Source: Flavobacterium hercynium | Lineage (GTDB): Bacteria; Bacteroidota; Bacteroidia; Flavobacteriales; Flavobacteriaceae | Direction of reading: 5' to 3' | NCBI RefSeq assembly: GCF_002217285.1 | Contig: NZ_MUGW01000016.1 | Span: 79,437 to 143,436 of the forward strand | Length of the DNA stretch: 64,000 nt | Shown here: piece after piece, positions 53,481 to 62,952 of the stretch | Position numbering within the stretch: position 1 is the stretch's first letter | Layout of the letters: every line of letters begins with the position of its first letter | Notes under the pieces: generated by a model | The model's database searches: none | Told to the model about the DNA's origin: nothing | The model's input: only the letters and a program-made list of their open reading frames with translations | Program-made: the position numbers and the translations under genes

Positions 53481-54833
53481 ATGCTCAACATATCTAAAGA
53501 TAACAACATAATTATTAGTCCCGGGCAATATACTTCGATAACCAATGTTGCCAGAAGACCACATTATAAAATATTAAACAAAATCATTATTGGATTTTTA
53601 TTGTTTGCCGTGGCTTGTTTATTTCTGCCCTGGACACAAAATATCTCAGGAAGTGGTTCTGTAACGACTTTAAAACCAGATCAAAGACCACAAACGGTGC
53701 ACAATGCAATTGCAGGAAGAATCGAAAAATGGTTTGTAAAAGAAGGTGATTTCGTCAAAAAAGGAGATACGATTCTTTTTATTTCAGAGATTAAAGAAGA
53801 TTACTTCGATCCAAATCTTGTAGGCAATACAAAAGATCAGGTAGATGCTAAAAAAATGGCATTAGAATCTTATGAAGACAAAGTAGGTTCTCTAAACGTA
53901 CAGGCGCAGTCGCTAAATACAGAAAGAGAATTGAAATTGCAACAGGCGCAAAATAAAATCAAACAAGCGCATTTAAAAATTAAGAGTGACAGTATGGATC
54001 TTGAAGCGATTAAAACGCAGTTAAGAATCGCACAGACACAATTTACCCGTTCAACAGCACTAAACAGCGAAGGTTTAAAACCGCTTACTGATGTAGAGCA
54101 AAAAAAGCTTAAACTTCAGGAATCTGAGGCTTATATCATTACACAGCAAAATAAATTACTAAGCAGTAAAAATGAATTGATTAATGCTAAAGTTGAAATA
54201 AATCGTATTACAGCGGAGTATGCTGAAAAAATATCAAAATCAAGAAGTGATAAATTTACTGCTTTAAGCACGCAATATGATACAAAAGCGCAGGTAAATA
54301 AATTGCAGAATCAGTATGTAAATTACAGTATTCGAAATGGGTTGTATTACATTACAGCACCACAAAGCGGATACGTAAACAGAGCTTTGCTGGCTGGTCT
54401 TGGAGAAACGATAAAAGAAGGAACTCCTGTAATAAGTATTATGCCGCAAAGCTATGATATTGCTGTAGAAACTTACGTAGAACCAATTGATCTTCCGTTG
54501 GTACACCGCGGAGCAAGAGTTCGTGTCTGGTTTGACGGATGGCCTAGAATTGTATTTTCAGGCTGGCCGGGATTATCGTATGGAACTTTTGGAGGTAAAG
54601 TAGTGGCGATCGAAAACTTTATAAGTCCGAATGGAAAATACAGAATACTTATAGCACCTGATGGACACGATAACGAATGGCCAAAACAACTTAGTATAGG
54701 AGCCGGTGCGCAAAGTATCGCTTTATTAGAAACCGTTTCGGTATGGTATGAAATGTGGCGTAACCTAAATGGTTTCCCTCCAAATTATTATAAGTCAGAT
54801 GAAAAAGCAGCAAATGGAAAAGAGAAGAAATAA
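53481..54833 (+). CDS. HlyD/EmrA-like membrane fusion protein
   Basis: 450 residues. One membrane helix near the N-terminus (about 35-55, IIGFLLFAVACLFLPW) is followed by a lipoyl-like half motif (NAIAGRIEKWFVKEGDFVKKGDTIL), a long coiled coil (about 115-270, rich in Q/K/E/L) and the second lipoyl half (YYITAPQSGYVNRALLAGLGETIKEGTPV), then a beta-barrel domain. It links the ABC protein to the outer-membrane channel. It is 2 bases after the ABC gene and 1 base before the channel gene. The coiled coil is long, as in type I secretion adaptors. Confidence 0.9.
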   Translation: MLNISKDNNIIISPGQYTSITNVARRPHYKILNKIIIGFLLFAVACLFLPWTQNISGSGSVTTLKPDQRPQTVHNAIAGRIEKWFVKEGDFVKKGDTILFISEIKEDYFDPNLVGNTKDQVDAKKMALESYEDKVGSLNVQAQSLNTERELKLQQAQNKIKQAHLKIKSDSMDLEAIKTQLRIAQTQFTRSTALNSEGLKPLTDVEQKKLKLQESEAYIITQQNKLLSSKNELINAKVEINRITAEYAEKISKSRSDKFTALSTQYDTKAQVNKLQNQYVNYSIRNGLYYITAPQSGYVNRALLAGLGETIKEGTPVISIMPQSYDIAVETYVEPIDLPLVHRGARVRVWFDGWPRIVFSGWPGLSYGTFGGKVVAIENFISPNGKYRILIAPDGHDNEWPKQLSIGAGAQSIALLETVSVWYEMWRNLNGFPPNYYKSDEKAANGKEKK

Positions 54834-54834
54834 T

Positions 54835-56226
54835 ATGAAATACGTAGTATTTTCTTTTTTGTTTTTCTTTGGTTTTTGCACCTCATATAGTCAGGATTTT
54901 ATTCAGGAAGAGTTAAGCTACAGCGAGTTTTTAGGATATGTAAAAAAATACCATCCCTTGGTAAAACAGGCAAATCTGGAAGTAAGTACGGCACAGGCAA
55001 AACTGATGATGGCGCGTGGTGGATTTGATCCTAAAATTGAAGTCGATTACAACAAAAAAGAATTTAAAGGAACCGAATATTATTCGTTATTAAACAGCAG
55101 TTTTAAAATTCCGACATGGTACGGAATCGAAATAAAAGCAGGTTTTGACGATACAGACGGTCAATATTACAATCCGCAAAATCGTACACCAAATGCAGGT
55201 CTAACCTCATTGGGGCTTAGCGTAGCATTAGGGCAAGGTATGTTTATCAACCAGCGAATGGCCGATGTGCGAGAAGGAAAACTTCAGATAAAACTAAGTG
55301 ATGCCGAACGTAAACTAAAAGCGATAGCCGTTTTGTACAAAGCAAGTGAAGCTTATTTTGAATGGAGAAAAAGTTATAACGAAGCAGAACTTTACAGAAA
55401 CTATCTGGGATTTGCCAGTACGCGTTTTAAAGGAGTAAAGAAACTGATTGAATTGGGAGATTCTCCTGCAATTGACAGCGTCGAAGCCAAAATTACAGTT
55501 CGAAACAGAGAGCTGAATTTAGAAAATGGAAATCTGAAGTTAGCAAAGGCAAAACTAAATCTGGCGAATTATTTATGGATAGAAAATGTTCCTGTAGAAT
55601 TGGACGACGTGGTTAAACCGGAACAAAATCTGATTCAGACACTCGAAGAAACATTAAAGACAGATGCCATGTTGGTAAATGTGGAATCACTAGAATCGCA
55701 TCCTAAAATACAATCCTTAGAAACGAAACTATCGATGCTGGAAATAAGCAGACAGCTCAAGGCTAATATGTTGCTTCCAAAGATAAACGTAGGCTATAAT
55801 TATATTTCTGAGCCTGTTTACTTTGATTCTTTCAATGCAGATGATTATAAATTTAATGTCGATTTTAGCATTCCTATTTTCTTAAGAAAAGAACGCGGAA
55901 GCCTTAAAATTGCCAAATTAAAAATTCAGGATTTAAAGTTCGATATCGAACAGCAAAGGCTGGAACTTAAGAATAAAATAAAAGCACAGCAAACTGAAAT
56001 CACGTCTTTGAAAAGACAAAAAGTGGTAATAGATAATCTGGTTCAGGACTATCTCACCATGTTAAATTCAGAAGAAAAGTTGTTTTCGTTTGGAGAAAGT
56101 TCGATCTTTCTGATCAATTCCAGAGAGAACAATCTGGTAAGTGCAAAACTGTCTCAAATTAGTATAGAGAATCAGTTCTATATTTCAAATGCCGAATTAT
56201 ATAAAATACTCGCAAATCCAGATTAA
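54835..56226 (+). CDS. TolC-like outer-membrane channel of the ABC exporter
   Basis: The start at 54835 (463 residues) gives a signal peptide MKYVVFSFLFFFGFCTSYSQ; an in-frame ATG at 54769 would lie inside the HlyD gene. The helical outer-membrane-factor repeats are visible (KKYHPLVKQANLEVSTAQAK; MARGGFDPKIEVDYN; a C-terminal FSFGESSIFLINSRENNLV). It has no lipobox. It completes the tripartite exporter and follows the adaptor by one base, so all three are one operon. The cargo is not evident; the small gene at 51312 or a product of the downstream enzymes are candidates. Confidence 0.88.
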   Translation: MKYVVFSFLFFFGFCTSYSQDFIQEELSYSEFLGYVKKYHPLVKQANLEVSTAQAKLMMARGGFDPKIEVDYNKKEFKGTEYYSLLNSSFKIPTWYGIEIKAGFDDTDGQYYNPQNRTPNAGLTSLGLSVALGQGMFINQRMADVREGKLQIKLSDAERKLKAIAVLYKASEAYFEWRKSYNEAELYRNYLGFASTRFKGVKKLIELGDSPAIDSVEAKITVRNRELNLENGNLKLAKAKLNLANYLWIENVPVELDDVVKPEQNLIQTLEETLKTDAMLVNVESLESHPKIQSLETKLSMLEISRQLKANMLLPKINVGYNYISEPVYFDSFNADDYKFNVDFSIPIFLRKERGSLKIAKLKIQDLKFDIEQQRLELKNKIKAQQTEITSLKRQKVVIDNLVQDYLTMLNSEEKLFSFGESSIFLINSRENNLVSAKLSQISIENQFYISNAELYKILANPD

Positions 56227-56671
56227 TTTACGAGTAGTAAAATACCACAAAATGTAAAATAAGGTATCATGGAAGTTCCCCACTTCAATTGATTCCCATA
56301 TAGCTCTCCTGTTGCCCCAAAGGAGCTAGTAATAACCTTAAGGAAGAAAAATTAAAATTTGTACCCGTATTTATTCACGATAAATACGGGTATCGGTTTT
56401 ACGTGTGATTATTTCACTACAATAATTGCATCAAATTGTACGAAGATAACTTACCCCAAGAATATTTTCGTCATAATGCTGCCCGCATAAACCCTCATTA
56501 ATCCTCATTTTTTTTAAAAATAAGCCAGCAATGTTACTTGCCCCACATTCTATTGTTTGCTTGTAAAATCGATGTCGTCAGGAATTTTAAAAATACAATA
56601 CAGAGACAGAATCTATTTCGGAAACTGTAATTGTATCAATAAGAGTAATTAAAATTAAAAACTATATCATT
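56227..56671. other. Structured intergenic region between exporter and decarboxylase genes
   Basis: No gene in 445 bases. It has an imperfect stem (TAGCTCTCCT with AAGGAGCTA, 56301-56336) and the strong hairpin at 56362-56392. Otherwise no clear promoter was seen, though a separate start for the decarboxylase genes is likely given the distance. Confidence 0.6.
56362..56392 (+). terminator. Long hairpin, possible terminator or attenuator
   Basis: TACCCGTATTTAT pairs perfectly with ATAAATACGGGTA over 13 bp with a 5-base loop (TCACG). Only a weak T run follows (GGTTTT), so it could end the exporter transcript partly or act as an RNA element. Confidence 0.55.
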
Positions 56672-58339
56672 ATGCAAATCCCAATTTTAGAGACGAACTG
56701 TGGCAGTGATCCTCAATTCGAGCAATTCTTAAACGATTTAAGAAAATCACATTACACCGTTCAGGAAGAAGCCAGAAAACATCAAGCTGAGCTCAGTGGT
56801 AAAGATCAGGTTTGTTTAGGACCAAAATTTCCAGTAGAATCCTTTAACTATGAATCAGAATTGGCTCAGTTAACAGAGGATACTTTGTCAGATGAAGAAT
56901 TAGCAAAAGAAATGTATTCTTTTTTTCAGGGAGTGGCGCGTCCACAATCAGAGTTATCGCTATTTAATATGGTTCCGGAGCCCATGACTACCGCAATAGT
57001 TGGTTCCTGTATGGCTACGCTTTACAATGTAAACAGTCTAATGGACGCTTATGGAGGTAAATCACTTTTGATTGAACAAAAAGTAGTAAGAACAATTGGT
57101 AAATGGATCGATTGGAATGAAAGCTATGGCATTGCCTGCAATGGAGGAAAATTGACCATGCTGTATGCTGTAAAAGCAGCAATTTCGAAAATTGCACCCG
57201 ATTCTCAATCTAAAGGAATACCGGATAATTTGGTAGTCATTGCTAATGAAGGAGGACATTATTGTGTAGAACATGTTTGCTCTCTTTTAGGAATAGGAAC
57301 CGAGAAATGTCTTAGGGGAATTACCGATGAATATGGAAAAATGGATTTGAAAAATCTGGAGCACATAATGGAGATCGAAATTAAAAAAGGAAACAAGATC
57401 GCTGCTATAATTTGTTCTGGTGGTACAACCATTAATTTTTTCTGTGACAATACACAAAAAGTAGCTGATTTTGTAGATGAATTTGTTGATAAGCACAAGC
57501 TGGATTATCGTCCGCATTTGCATCTCGACAGTGTCATCGGATGGATTTATTTTGCTCTTTTAAAAAAATCAAATGAAGAAATCAGCAATTTTAAAGCGAC
57601 AGATTTTGTTAAGAATAAATTGATTGAGACTAAAAATCGTTTTCTGGGTTTAGCAACTTTCGATTCTTTTGGTGTCGATTTTCATAAAGACGGATTATGC
57701 CCTTATTCCAGTAGTTTTTTTGTTAGTAAAACTGCCGACTGTTTCAATTTACTTAATGATGGAAATTATAAATACGACTCTAAAGATTTTGATTTCGAGC
57801 AGTTCAGAGCTTATCGTTATACCCTCGAAAATTCAAAACCGTCTCAGGGAATTTTATCAGCATGGATGGTGTTAAAAAAAATAGGGAGCAAAGGACTTAT
57901 TCACTATCTGACTCAATTGCATGAAACCCAGTATAAAATTATAAAGGAAATGGAAAAGCAGGGCGTATTTAAGGTGCTCAATAAATGTTCACTTGGATGG
58001 GAAGTTGTTTTTGCTATTCATTTTAAAAAATTAGCCGCAGAAAGCGAAGATTTTAATCACGATCAGGCAGCGATGGGCTTTATGCAGCGCTGCTGGGACA
58101 AAGTAAACAGAGGAGAAGTTTTTCCATTATTTAGTGTTGTTCCGGATTATAGAATTGATAATGACAGAAACAATACCACTACAGCATTTCTAATTTATCC
58201 CATGCAGGGCAATCTTTCACTTTCTTCTATAACCGAAATTTTGAATACGATTAGTAATGAAGTATCCCTTTTTGAGGAAACAGTGCTGAAAAATAAAGAA
58301 GAGTTAGTAACCCGAATATTTGAAAAACCAATACGATAA
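56672..58339 (+). CDS. Group II PLP-dependent decarboxylase-like enzyme, copy 1
   Basis: 555 residues of the glutamate/aromatic amino acid decarboxylase superfamily (fold type I). PLP-binding features: the Schiff-base lysine K339 in VDFHKDGLCPYSSSFF, the HLDSVIGW motif (the aspartate that binds the pyridine nitrogen), and NGGKLTMLYAVKAA (phosphate-binding region near 160-175). It is cytoplasmic, with no signal peptide. The substrate-side residues do not match any decarboxylase I can name, and an aromatic or acidic amino acid substrate is only possible. It is followed after 23 bases by a paralogue and then by an aminotransferase. Confidence 0.82.
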   Translation: MQIPILETNCGSDPQFEQFLNDLRKSHYTVQEEARKHQAELSGKDQVCLGPKFPVESFNYESELAQLTEDTLSDEELAKEMYSFFQGVARPQSELSLFNMVPEPMTTAIVGSCMATLYNVNSLMDAYGGKSLLIEQKVVRTIGKWIDWNESYGIACNGGKLTMLYAVKAAISKIAPDSQSKGIPDNLVVIANEGGHYCVEHVCSLLGIGTEKCLRGITDEYGKMDLKNLEHIMEIEIKKGNKIAAIICSGGTTINFFCDNTQKVADFVDEFVDKHKLDYRPHLHLDSVIGWIYFALLKKSNEEISNFKATDFVKNKLIETKNRFLGLATFDSFGVDFHKDGLCPYSSSFFVSKTADCFNLLNDGNYKYDSKDFDFEQFRAYRYTLENSKPSQGILSAWMVLKKIGSKGLIHYLTQLHETQYKIIKEMEKQGVFKVLNKCSLGWEVVFAIHFKKLAAESEDFNHDQAAMGFMQRCWDKVNRGEVFPLFSVVPDYRIDNDRNNTTTAFLIYPMQGNLSLSSITEILNTISNEVSLFEETVLKNKEELVTRIFEKPIR

Positions 58340-58362
58340 TACACTAAACTTTATTAAACTTT

Positions 58363-60045
58363 ATGGATTCTAATCTCTTAAATAACCACACACAAAAAGC
58401 AGCTTCTAATGATCAATTAGACACAGTATTATCTCATATAAAAACAATTCATAAAAATATTCAGCAACAAGCAAAGTATGAGCAATCGAAATTAAATACA
58501 ACTTCACAACAAGCATTAGGACCAAAATTTTCTATTGAATACTTTAATTATGAAGAAGAACTGGAGAAGATGGAAGAGAATACTGATTATGGCCTATCTC
58601 TGGAAGAAGCGACAAAGGAAATCTACCCATTTTTTCAGGGAGCAATTCGATTAGAGTCTCCGATGGCGATGTTTAATGTTTCTGCTAATCCACTTCCGGA
58701 AGCTACAGCAGCTTCCTGTTTAGCCAATATCTATAATGTCAATTTTTTAATGGATGCTTATGCAGGAAAAGGACTTTTAATTGAACAAAAAGTAGCCAGA
58801 ACGATTGGTAACTGGATGAATTGGAAAGATTGTTTTGGAATTTCATGCAATGGAGGAAAAACAACACTGCTATATGCTGTTAAATCAGCATTGTCGAGAA
58901 TTGCTCCAACTTCTCAGCAAAACGGTATTCCTGATAACCTTGTGATTATTACCAACCAAAAAGGGCATTACAGCATCGATCATGTGGCGAGTATATTGGG
59001 AATAGGAAGTCATAATTGCCTAAGAATTAGTTCTGATGAAGATGGTAAAATGAATTTAGCAGAACTCGAATTAGTAATGGGAAGTCAGATAAAAAAAGGG
59101 AAAAAGATCGCTGCAATTATTTGTTGTGGCGGCACAACAATTGATTTTATCTGCGACGATACAGAAGCTGTAGCGCAATTGGTAGACCGATTCACAACAG
59201 ACAACCAATTGCAGTACAGACCTTATTTGCATCTGGATGCTGTAATAGGTTGGATTTACTTTAGTCTTTTAAATAAAAAGGATAGCGAAATTTACAACAT
59301 CGTTCTCAATACCACTATTGCTGCTAAAATTATTGAGGTCAAAAACAGATTTCAGGGTCTGGCTTCTTTCGATTCATTTGGAACAGATTTTCACAAAGTA
59401 GGATTGTGTCCTTACACAAGCAGTTTTTTTATTAGCAGAAATAAAGACTGTTTAAATCTGTTAACAGATGGAAACTACAAGTACACAGATCAGGATTTCA
59501 ATTATGGACAGTTTAGATCCTATCGTTATACAATTGAAAATTCAAGACCTTCTCAGGGAATTCTCTCTAGTTGGACGGCATTATTAATCCAGGGACGAAA
59601 TGGTTTTATCGAGTATCTTACAAAATTACACAGCAATAATTTGCACGTAGTCAATAAACTGGAAGAATATGATATTTTTAATGTCATTAATAAAAGATCA
59701 TTAGGATGGGAGGTTGTTTTTTCTATCCGCTTTAATGAAATTGCTTTAAAGCAGAAAGCTGATTTTGATTATAATAAAACAGCAATGGCCTTCATGCAAC
59801 GCTGTTGGGAAAAAGTAAACAGGGGAGCATTTTTTCCTTTGTTTAGCATAGTTCCTGAATATTTTATCCAAAATGGTAACGCTACCACAGCCTTTCTTAT
59901 TTATCCTACCCATCAAAATATTACAATGTCATTTATAAACAATGTCATTGACTTAATTTTTAGAGAAGTTAGCTTATTTGAGCAGGATATAATTTCAAAT
60001 ACTCAAAAAATATTTAGTGAACCTATCGAAAAACCAATTCGTTAA
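58363..60045 (+). CDS. Group II PLP-dependent decarboxylase-like enzyme, copy 2
   Basis: 560 residues, clearly a tandem paralogue of the preceding gene (shared landmarks: LGPKFxxExFNYE, PFFQGA, GWIYF, LGWEVVF, MQRCWxKVNRG, EKPIR end). The PLP lysine is K345 in TDFHKVGLCPYTSSFF and the pyridine aspartate is in YLHLDAVIGW. A glycine-rich phosphate site (NGGKTTLLYAVKSA) is preserved. It may form a heteromer with copy 1 or act on a different substrate. It lies 11 bases before the aminotransferase gene. Confidence 0.82.
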   Translation: MDSNLLNNHTQKAASNDQLDTVLSHIKTIHKNIQQQAKYEQSKLNTTSQQALGPKFSIEYFNYEEELEKMEENTDYGLSLEEATKEIYPFFQGAIRLESPMAMFNVSANPLPEATAASCLANIYNVNFLMDAYAGKGLLIEQKVARTIGNWMNWKDCFGISCNGGKTTLLYAVKSALSRIAPTSQQNGIPDNLVIITNQKGHYSIDHVASILGIGSHNCLRISSDEDGKMNLAELELVMGSQIKKGKKIAAIICCGGTTIDFICDDTEAVAQLVDRFTTDNQLQYRPYLHLDAVIGWIYFSLLNKKDSEIYNIVLNTTIAAKIIEVKNRFQGLASFDSFGTDFHKVGLCPYTSSFFISRNKDCLNLLTDGNYKYTDQDFNYGQFRSYRYTIENSRPSQGILSSWTALLIQGRNGFIEYLTKLHSNNLHVVNKLEEYDIFNVINKRSLGWEVVFSIRFNEIALKQKADFDYNKTAMAFMQRCWEKVNRGAFFPLFSIVPEYFIQNGNATTAFLIYPTHQNITMSFINNVIDLIFREVSLFEQDIISNTQKIFSEPIEKPIR

Positions 60046-60056
60046 AAACTCTTTTT

Positions 60057-61274
60057 ATGAAAAAAATACTAGATCAAAGTCTTCTTGCAGAAGAGAAAGA
60101 TGCTTTTGCAATTTTAAACACACTGACTACCACTTACACAAATTTAGAAAGGAACAATCCTAACATTCCATCATTAATTAATCTGTCTATAGGAAATCCT
60201 GATGTAATTCCTAATGAATATTGGTTAAAACGATTGGCGTATCATGTACAAAATCCGGAGTTGCACGGATACGGAAAATTTAATACAGCTATCAATGATA
60301 CTCTGAAAAGTAAATTTGCAGCCTATCATTACCGACGCTTTCAAAAAAACAATGACAGACAAATACTAAATTACAAGGAAGAAGTTTTGGATCTTTTAGG
60401 AAGTAAAGAAGGCATTTTTTACACGCTATTTTCTGTATTAAGTCCCGGAGATAAAATTCTCATTCCTAATCCTTCGTATTCCGTTTATCATAGTGTTGCT
60501 AAGTTAGTACAGGCAGAAGTTGTTCCTGTAGATCTAAAAGATAATGGCAATCCTGATCTTGAATCTATTGCTAGAGAAGATGTGTTAGCCGGTAAAATAT
60601 TGGTGTTATGTTCGCCTGACAATCCGACAACCCATCTTTTGACCGAAGATTATTTAAAATACGTAATTGATTTTTGTAAAAAGAATGCTATTTTGGTGAT
60701 CTTAGATTTAGCGTATGCACAAATTGCCTTTGATAGTACGAATTTGCCTTGCAGCATTTTAGCATTAAAAGGAGGTAGTGATGTTGCAGTAGAACTTCAT
60801 AGCTTGAGCAAGTCATGTAGTCTGGCAGGATGGAGAATTGGTTTTATTGCAGGTAACAAAAAAGTCCTCGCTAAAATAGACAAGATCAAATCGCAGATTG
60901 ATTTTGGAATGTTTCTTCCAATTCAAAAAGTAGCCATTGAACTTTTAGATAATATAGAAAAGGAAAGTACCAGGCAAAAAGAAGTGTATGACAAAAGATT
61001 ATCATTTTGGATCTTCAGCATGTCAAAAATAGGATGGAAGATTTCTAAACCAAAAGCAGGTTTCTTCTTATGGTGTAAATTGCCCGAATCTTTTCCAATA
61101 GATGATGATATCGAATTTGTAGAAAAGATGCTTCTGGCAACAGGAGTATTAGTAACCCCGGGATCAGGATTTGGTTCAGGTGGATCCGGCTATATCAGAA
61201 TTGCTTTGGTACAGGACTTAACACAACTGGAAATTGCCTGTCATAGAATTAAAAAATGGCTTGACAAATTTTAG
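60057..61274 (+). CDS. Class I/II aminotransferase (fold type I)
   Basis: 405 residues with aspartate-aminotransferase family features: INLSIGNPDVIPNEYWLKRL, the tyrosine stacking region (PNPSYSVYHS), NPTTHLLT, the PLP lysine K252 in LHSLSKSCSLAGWRIGF, and a C-terminal arginine region (GSGYIRIAL) for the carboxylate. It most resembles the LL-diaminopimelate/alanine type. It is the third enzyme gene of a run with the two decarboxylases, and the run ends at the bidirectional terminator. In context it probably supplies or removes an amino group in a dedicated small pathway, not in general metabolism. Confidence 0.85.
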   Translation: MKKILDQSLLAEEKDAFAILNTLTTTYTNLERNNPNIPSLINLSIGNPDVIPNEYWLKRLAYHVQNPELHGYGKFNTAINDTLKSKFAAYHYRRFQKNNDRQILNYKEEVLDLLGSKEGIFYTLFSVLSPGDKILIPNPSYSVYHSVAKLVQAEVVPVDLKDNGNPDLESIAREDVLAGKILVLCSPDNPTTHLLTEDYLKYVIDFCKKNAILVILDLAYAQIAFDSTNLPCSILALKGGSDVAVELHSLSKSCSLAGWRIGFIAGNKKVLAKIDKIKSQIDFGMFLPIQKVAIELLDNIEKESTRQKEVYDKRLSFWIFSMSKIGWKISKPKAGFFLWCKLPESFPIDDDIEFVEKMLLATGVLVTPGSGFGSGGSGYIRIALVQDLTQLEIACHRIKKWLDKF

Positions 61275-61294
61275 GACTGAACATTTTTCAAAAC

Positions 61295-61330
61295 AAAAAA
61301 CCTGTAAACATCATGTTTACAGGTTTTTTT
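61295..61330. terminator. Strong bidirectional terminator between aminotransferase and gldM
   Basis: A 16-bp perfect stem (AAAAAACCTGTAAACA at 61295-61310, TGTTTACAGGTTTTTT at 61314-61329) with a 3-base loop and A/T flanks on both sides. It ends both convergent transcripts and shows that nothing follows gldM in its operon. Confidence 0.92.
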
Positions 61331-61361
61331 AGATTTGGGGGAATCAAAAAGGGTGTATATA

Positions 61362-62903
61362 TTATTGTATTTCATAAATTACCGGAGCCGTTCTTGGTAA
61401 TAAATAGCTACCAGCTCCAACAAGTTTTGTTTTAATTTCAGAAATCGTAACCTGATCTCCTTTACCTGCTTTCAAAAGAGCCGATTTACATTGTGCATTT
61501 AATCTGTTACCAGCCACAACAACAGTTGGTTGCCCGGTAATTTTCATATTAAATCCAACAACATCTAAGCCTACTTCAAAATCGAAATCAAGCAATTTAG
61601 CACCAATAGTAGCAATTTCCAAGTTCGATTTAGGTCCTTTTACAACACCTATTTCTCCTCTAATTGTACCTGTTGGTCCAGGAATACCTTTAATTCTAAA
61701 TGTCTTTTTGTCTGTAACCTGATCTCCGTTTGGTAAAGTTCCCGTTACAGAAATTGTAGCTTCAGAACCCTGACCCGGACTCATATTGTATTGGCCCGGT
61801 TTACCCGCTGAAACTAATCCAGGAGCACTTGCAACAATTTTGTTAGCATCTACACCAGCAAAAGATACAGAGATTGGGTTAACAACACCTCTATAAACAA
61901 CATTCATTTTATCTGCAGAAATTGTTGCAGCGTTTGGTCTTGGTACTACCACGTACGTTCCTTGAAACTTAAGCGGAATATCTTTACCATCTTCTAAGAA
62001 AGAAAATTGTCCGTTGATGTTTTGTTCTCCAACACCTCCGGCAGTTAACGAGATCATAGCTTGGCCATTCTCAATTTTTCCGGGACCATCAAATGAAGTT
62101 GGTGTCGTATTTTCGTCATAACGACCTAAAACAACTTTACCCGTAACCTTTTCACCTTGGAAATAAGCATTTTTGTCTAAAACCACAATCGCCTGATAAT
62201 TGCTGTAAGAAGCAGCAGCAACAGCCGCTTTTCCTAAGGCAGCACTGTAAATATCAGCTTCTACTTTTTCGATATCACTTTGCCAGGCTGAAAGTTTAGC
62301 CAATGAAGCTACAGCAGGGAAACCTTTAAAATGATATGTTAAATACTTATCTTTTAATCCTTCTTTGTTCTTTACATCAGAAAGATCAAATTTATCCTGA
62401 ACTTCCGTTATGATAGCGGCGTATTTTTTATCCTTACCTAAAGCAGCTTTCATAGCAGCTTTGTATTTTTCGATTTTAGCGATCACTTCATTCCCTTTTG
62501 GAGCATATCCGTCTCCAGTAAACCAATCATCAAGATTATCACCTTTATCCATCGCTTCATAAGGTAATTTTCCAGTTTCTTTTTCTATTTCGAAACCTTT
62601 TAATACATCACCTTTTAATCCGCCAATGTAGGCGTAAAGCTCTTTCGAAGCCTTTTCGACTTTATGCGCTGTCTGAGCAGCAACAGCAAATTCTCCTTTT
62701 GCTTCAGCAGCTTTTTGATCCAGCGATTTTAATAAACCGGCATTTGTCTGAACCGATGCCGTATTCGCGGTTTCAAATTTTTCATTCATTAAGCCAAAAG
62801 CAGATAATACTTCTTTTGACATGTTCATTGCTAACATGGCGATGAAAACCAGATACATCAGGTTAATCATCTTCTGTCTAGGGGTTAATTTTCCTCCTGC
62901 CAT
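61362..62903 (-). CDS. gldM: Gliding motility / T9SS motor protein GldM
   Basis: 513 residues, the same length as F. johnsoniae GldM as I recall it. One N-terminal membrane helix (about 11-30, MINLMYLVFIAMLAM) is preceded by Arg9, which in the known motor pairs with a GldL glutamate. The periplasmic part has a helical D1 domain and then three immunoglobulin-like domains, ending APVIYEIQ. GldM with GldL uses proton flow to drive gliding and T9SS export. It starts 49 bases after gldL. Unlike the usual gldKLMN order, no gldN follows: a terminator and a convergent gene lie just past its end. Confidence 0.95.
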   Translation of the reverse strand: MAGGKLTPRQKMINLMYLVFIAMLAMNMSKEVLSAFGLMNEKFETANTASVQTNAGLLKSLDQKAAEAKGEFAVAAQTAHKVEKASKELYAYIGGLKGDVLKGFEIEKETGKLPYEAMDKGDNLDDWFTGDGYAPKGNEVIAKIEKYKAAMKAALGKDKKYAAIITEVQDKFDLSDVKNKEGLKDKYLTYHFKGFPAVASLAKLSAWQSDIEKVEADIYSAALGKAAVAAASYSNYQAIVVLDKNAYFQGEKVTGKVVLGRYDENTTPTSFDGPGKIENGQAMISLTAGGVGEQNINGQFSFLEDGKDIPLKFQGTYVVVPRPNAATISADKMNVVYRGVVNPISVSFAGVDANKIVASAPGLVSAGKPGQYNMSPGQGSEATISVTGTLPNGDQVTDKKTFRIKGIPGPTGTIRGEIGVVKGPKSNLEIATIGAKLLDFDFEVGLDVVGFNMKITGQPTVVVAGNRLNAQCKSALLKAGKGDQVTISEIKTKLVGAGSYLLPRTAPVIYEIQ

Positions 62904-62952
62904 TTTTTTGTAATTAATTATTAATAAATCTAATCTATTAGTTAAGAACTAA

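Noticed and set aside
54769..54834. Upstream ATG of the TolC-like gene
   Set aside because: It would lie within the HlyD gene and put 22 polar residues before an otherwise ideal signal peptide; the ATG one base after the HlyD stop is preferred.
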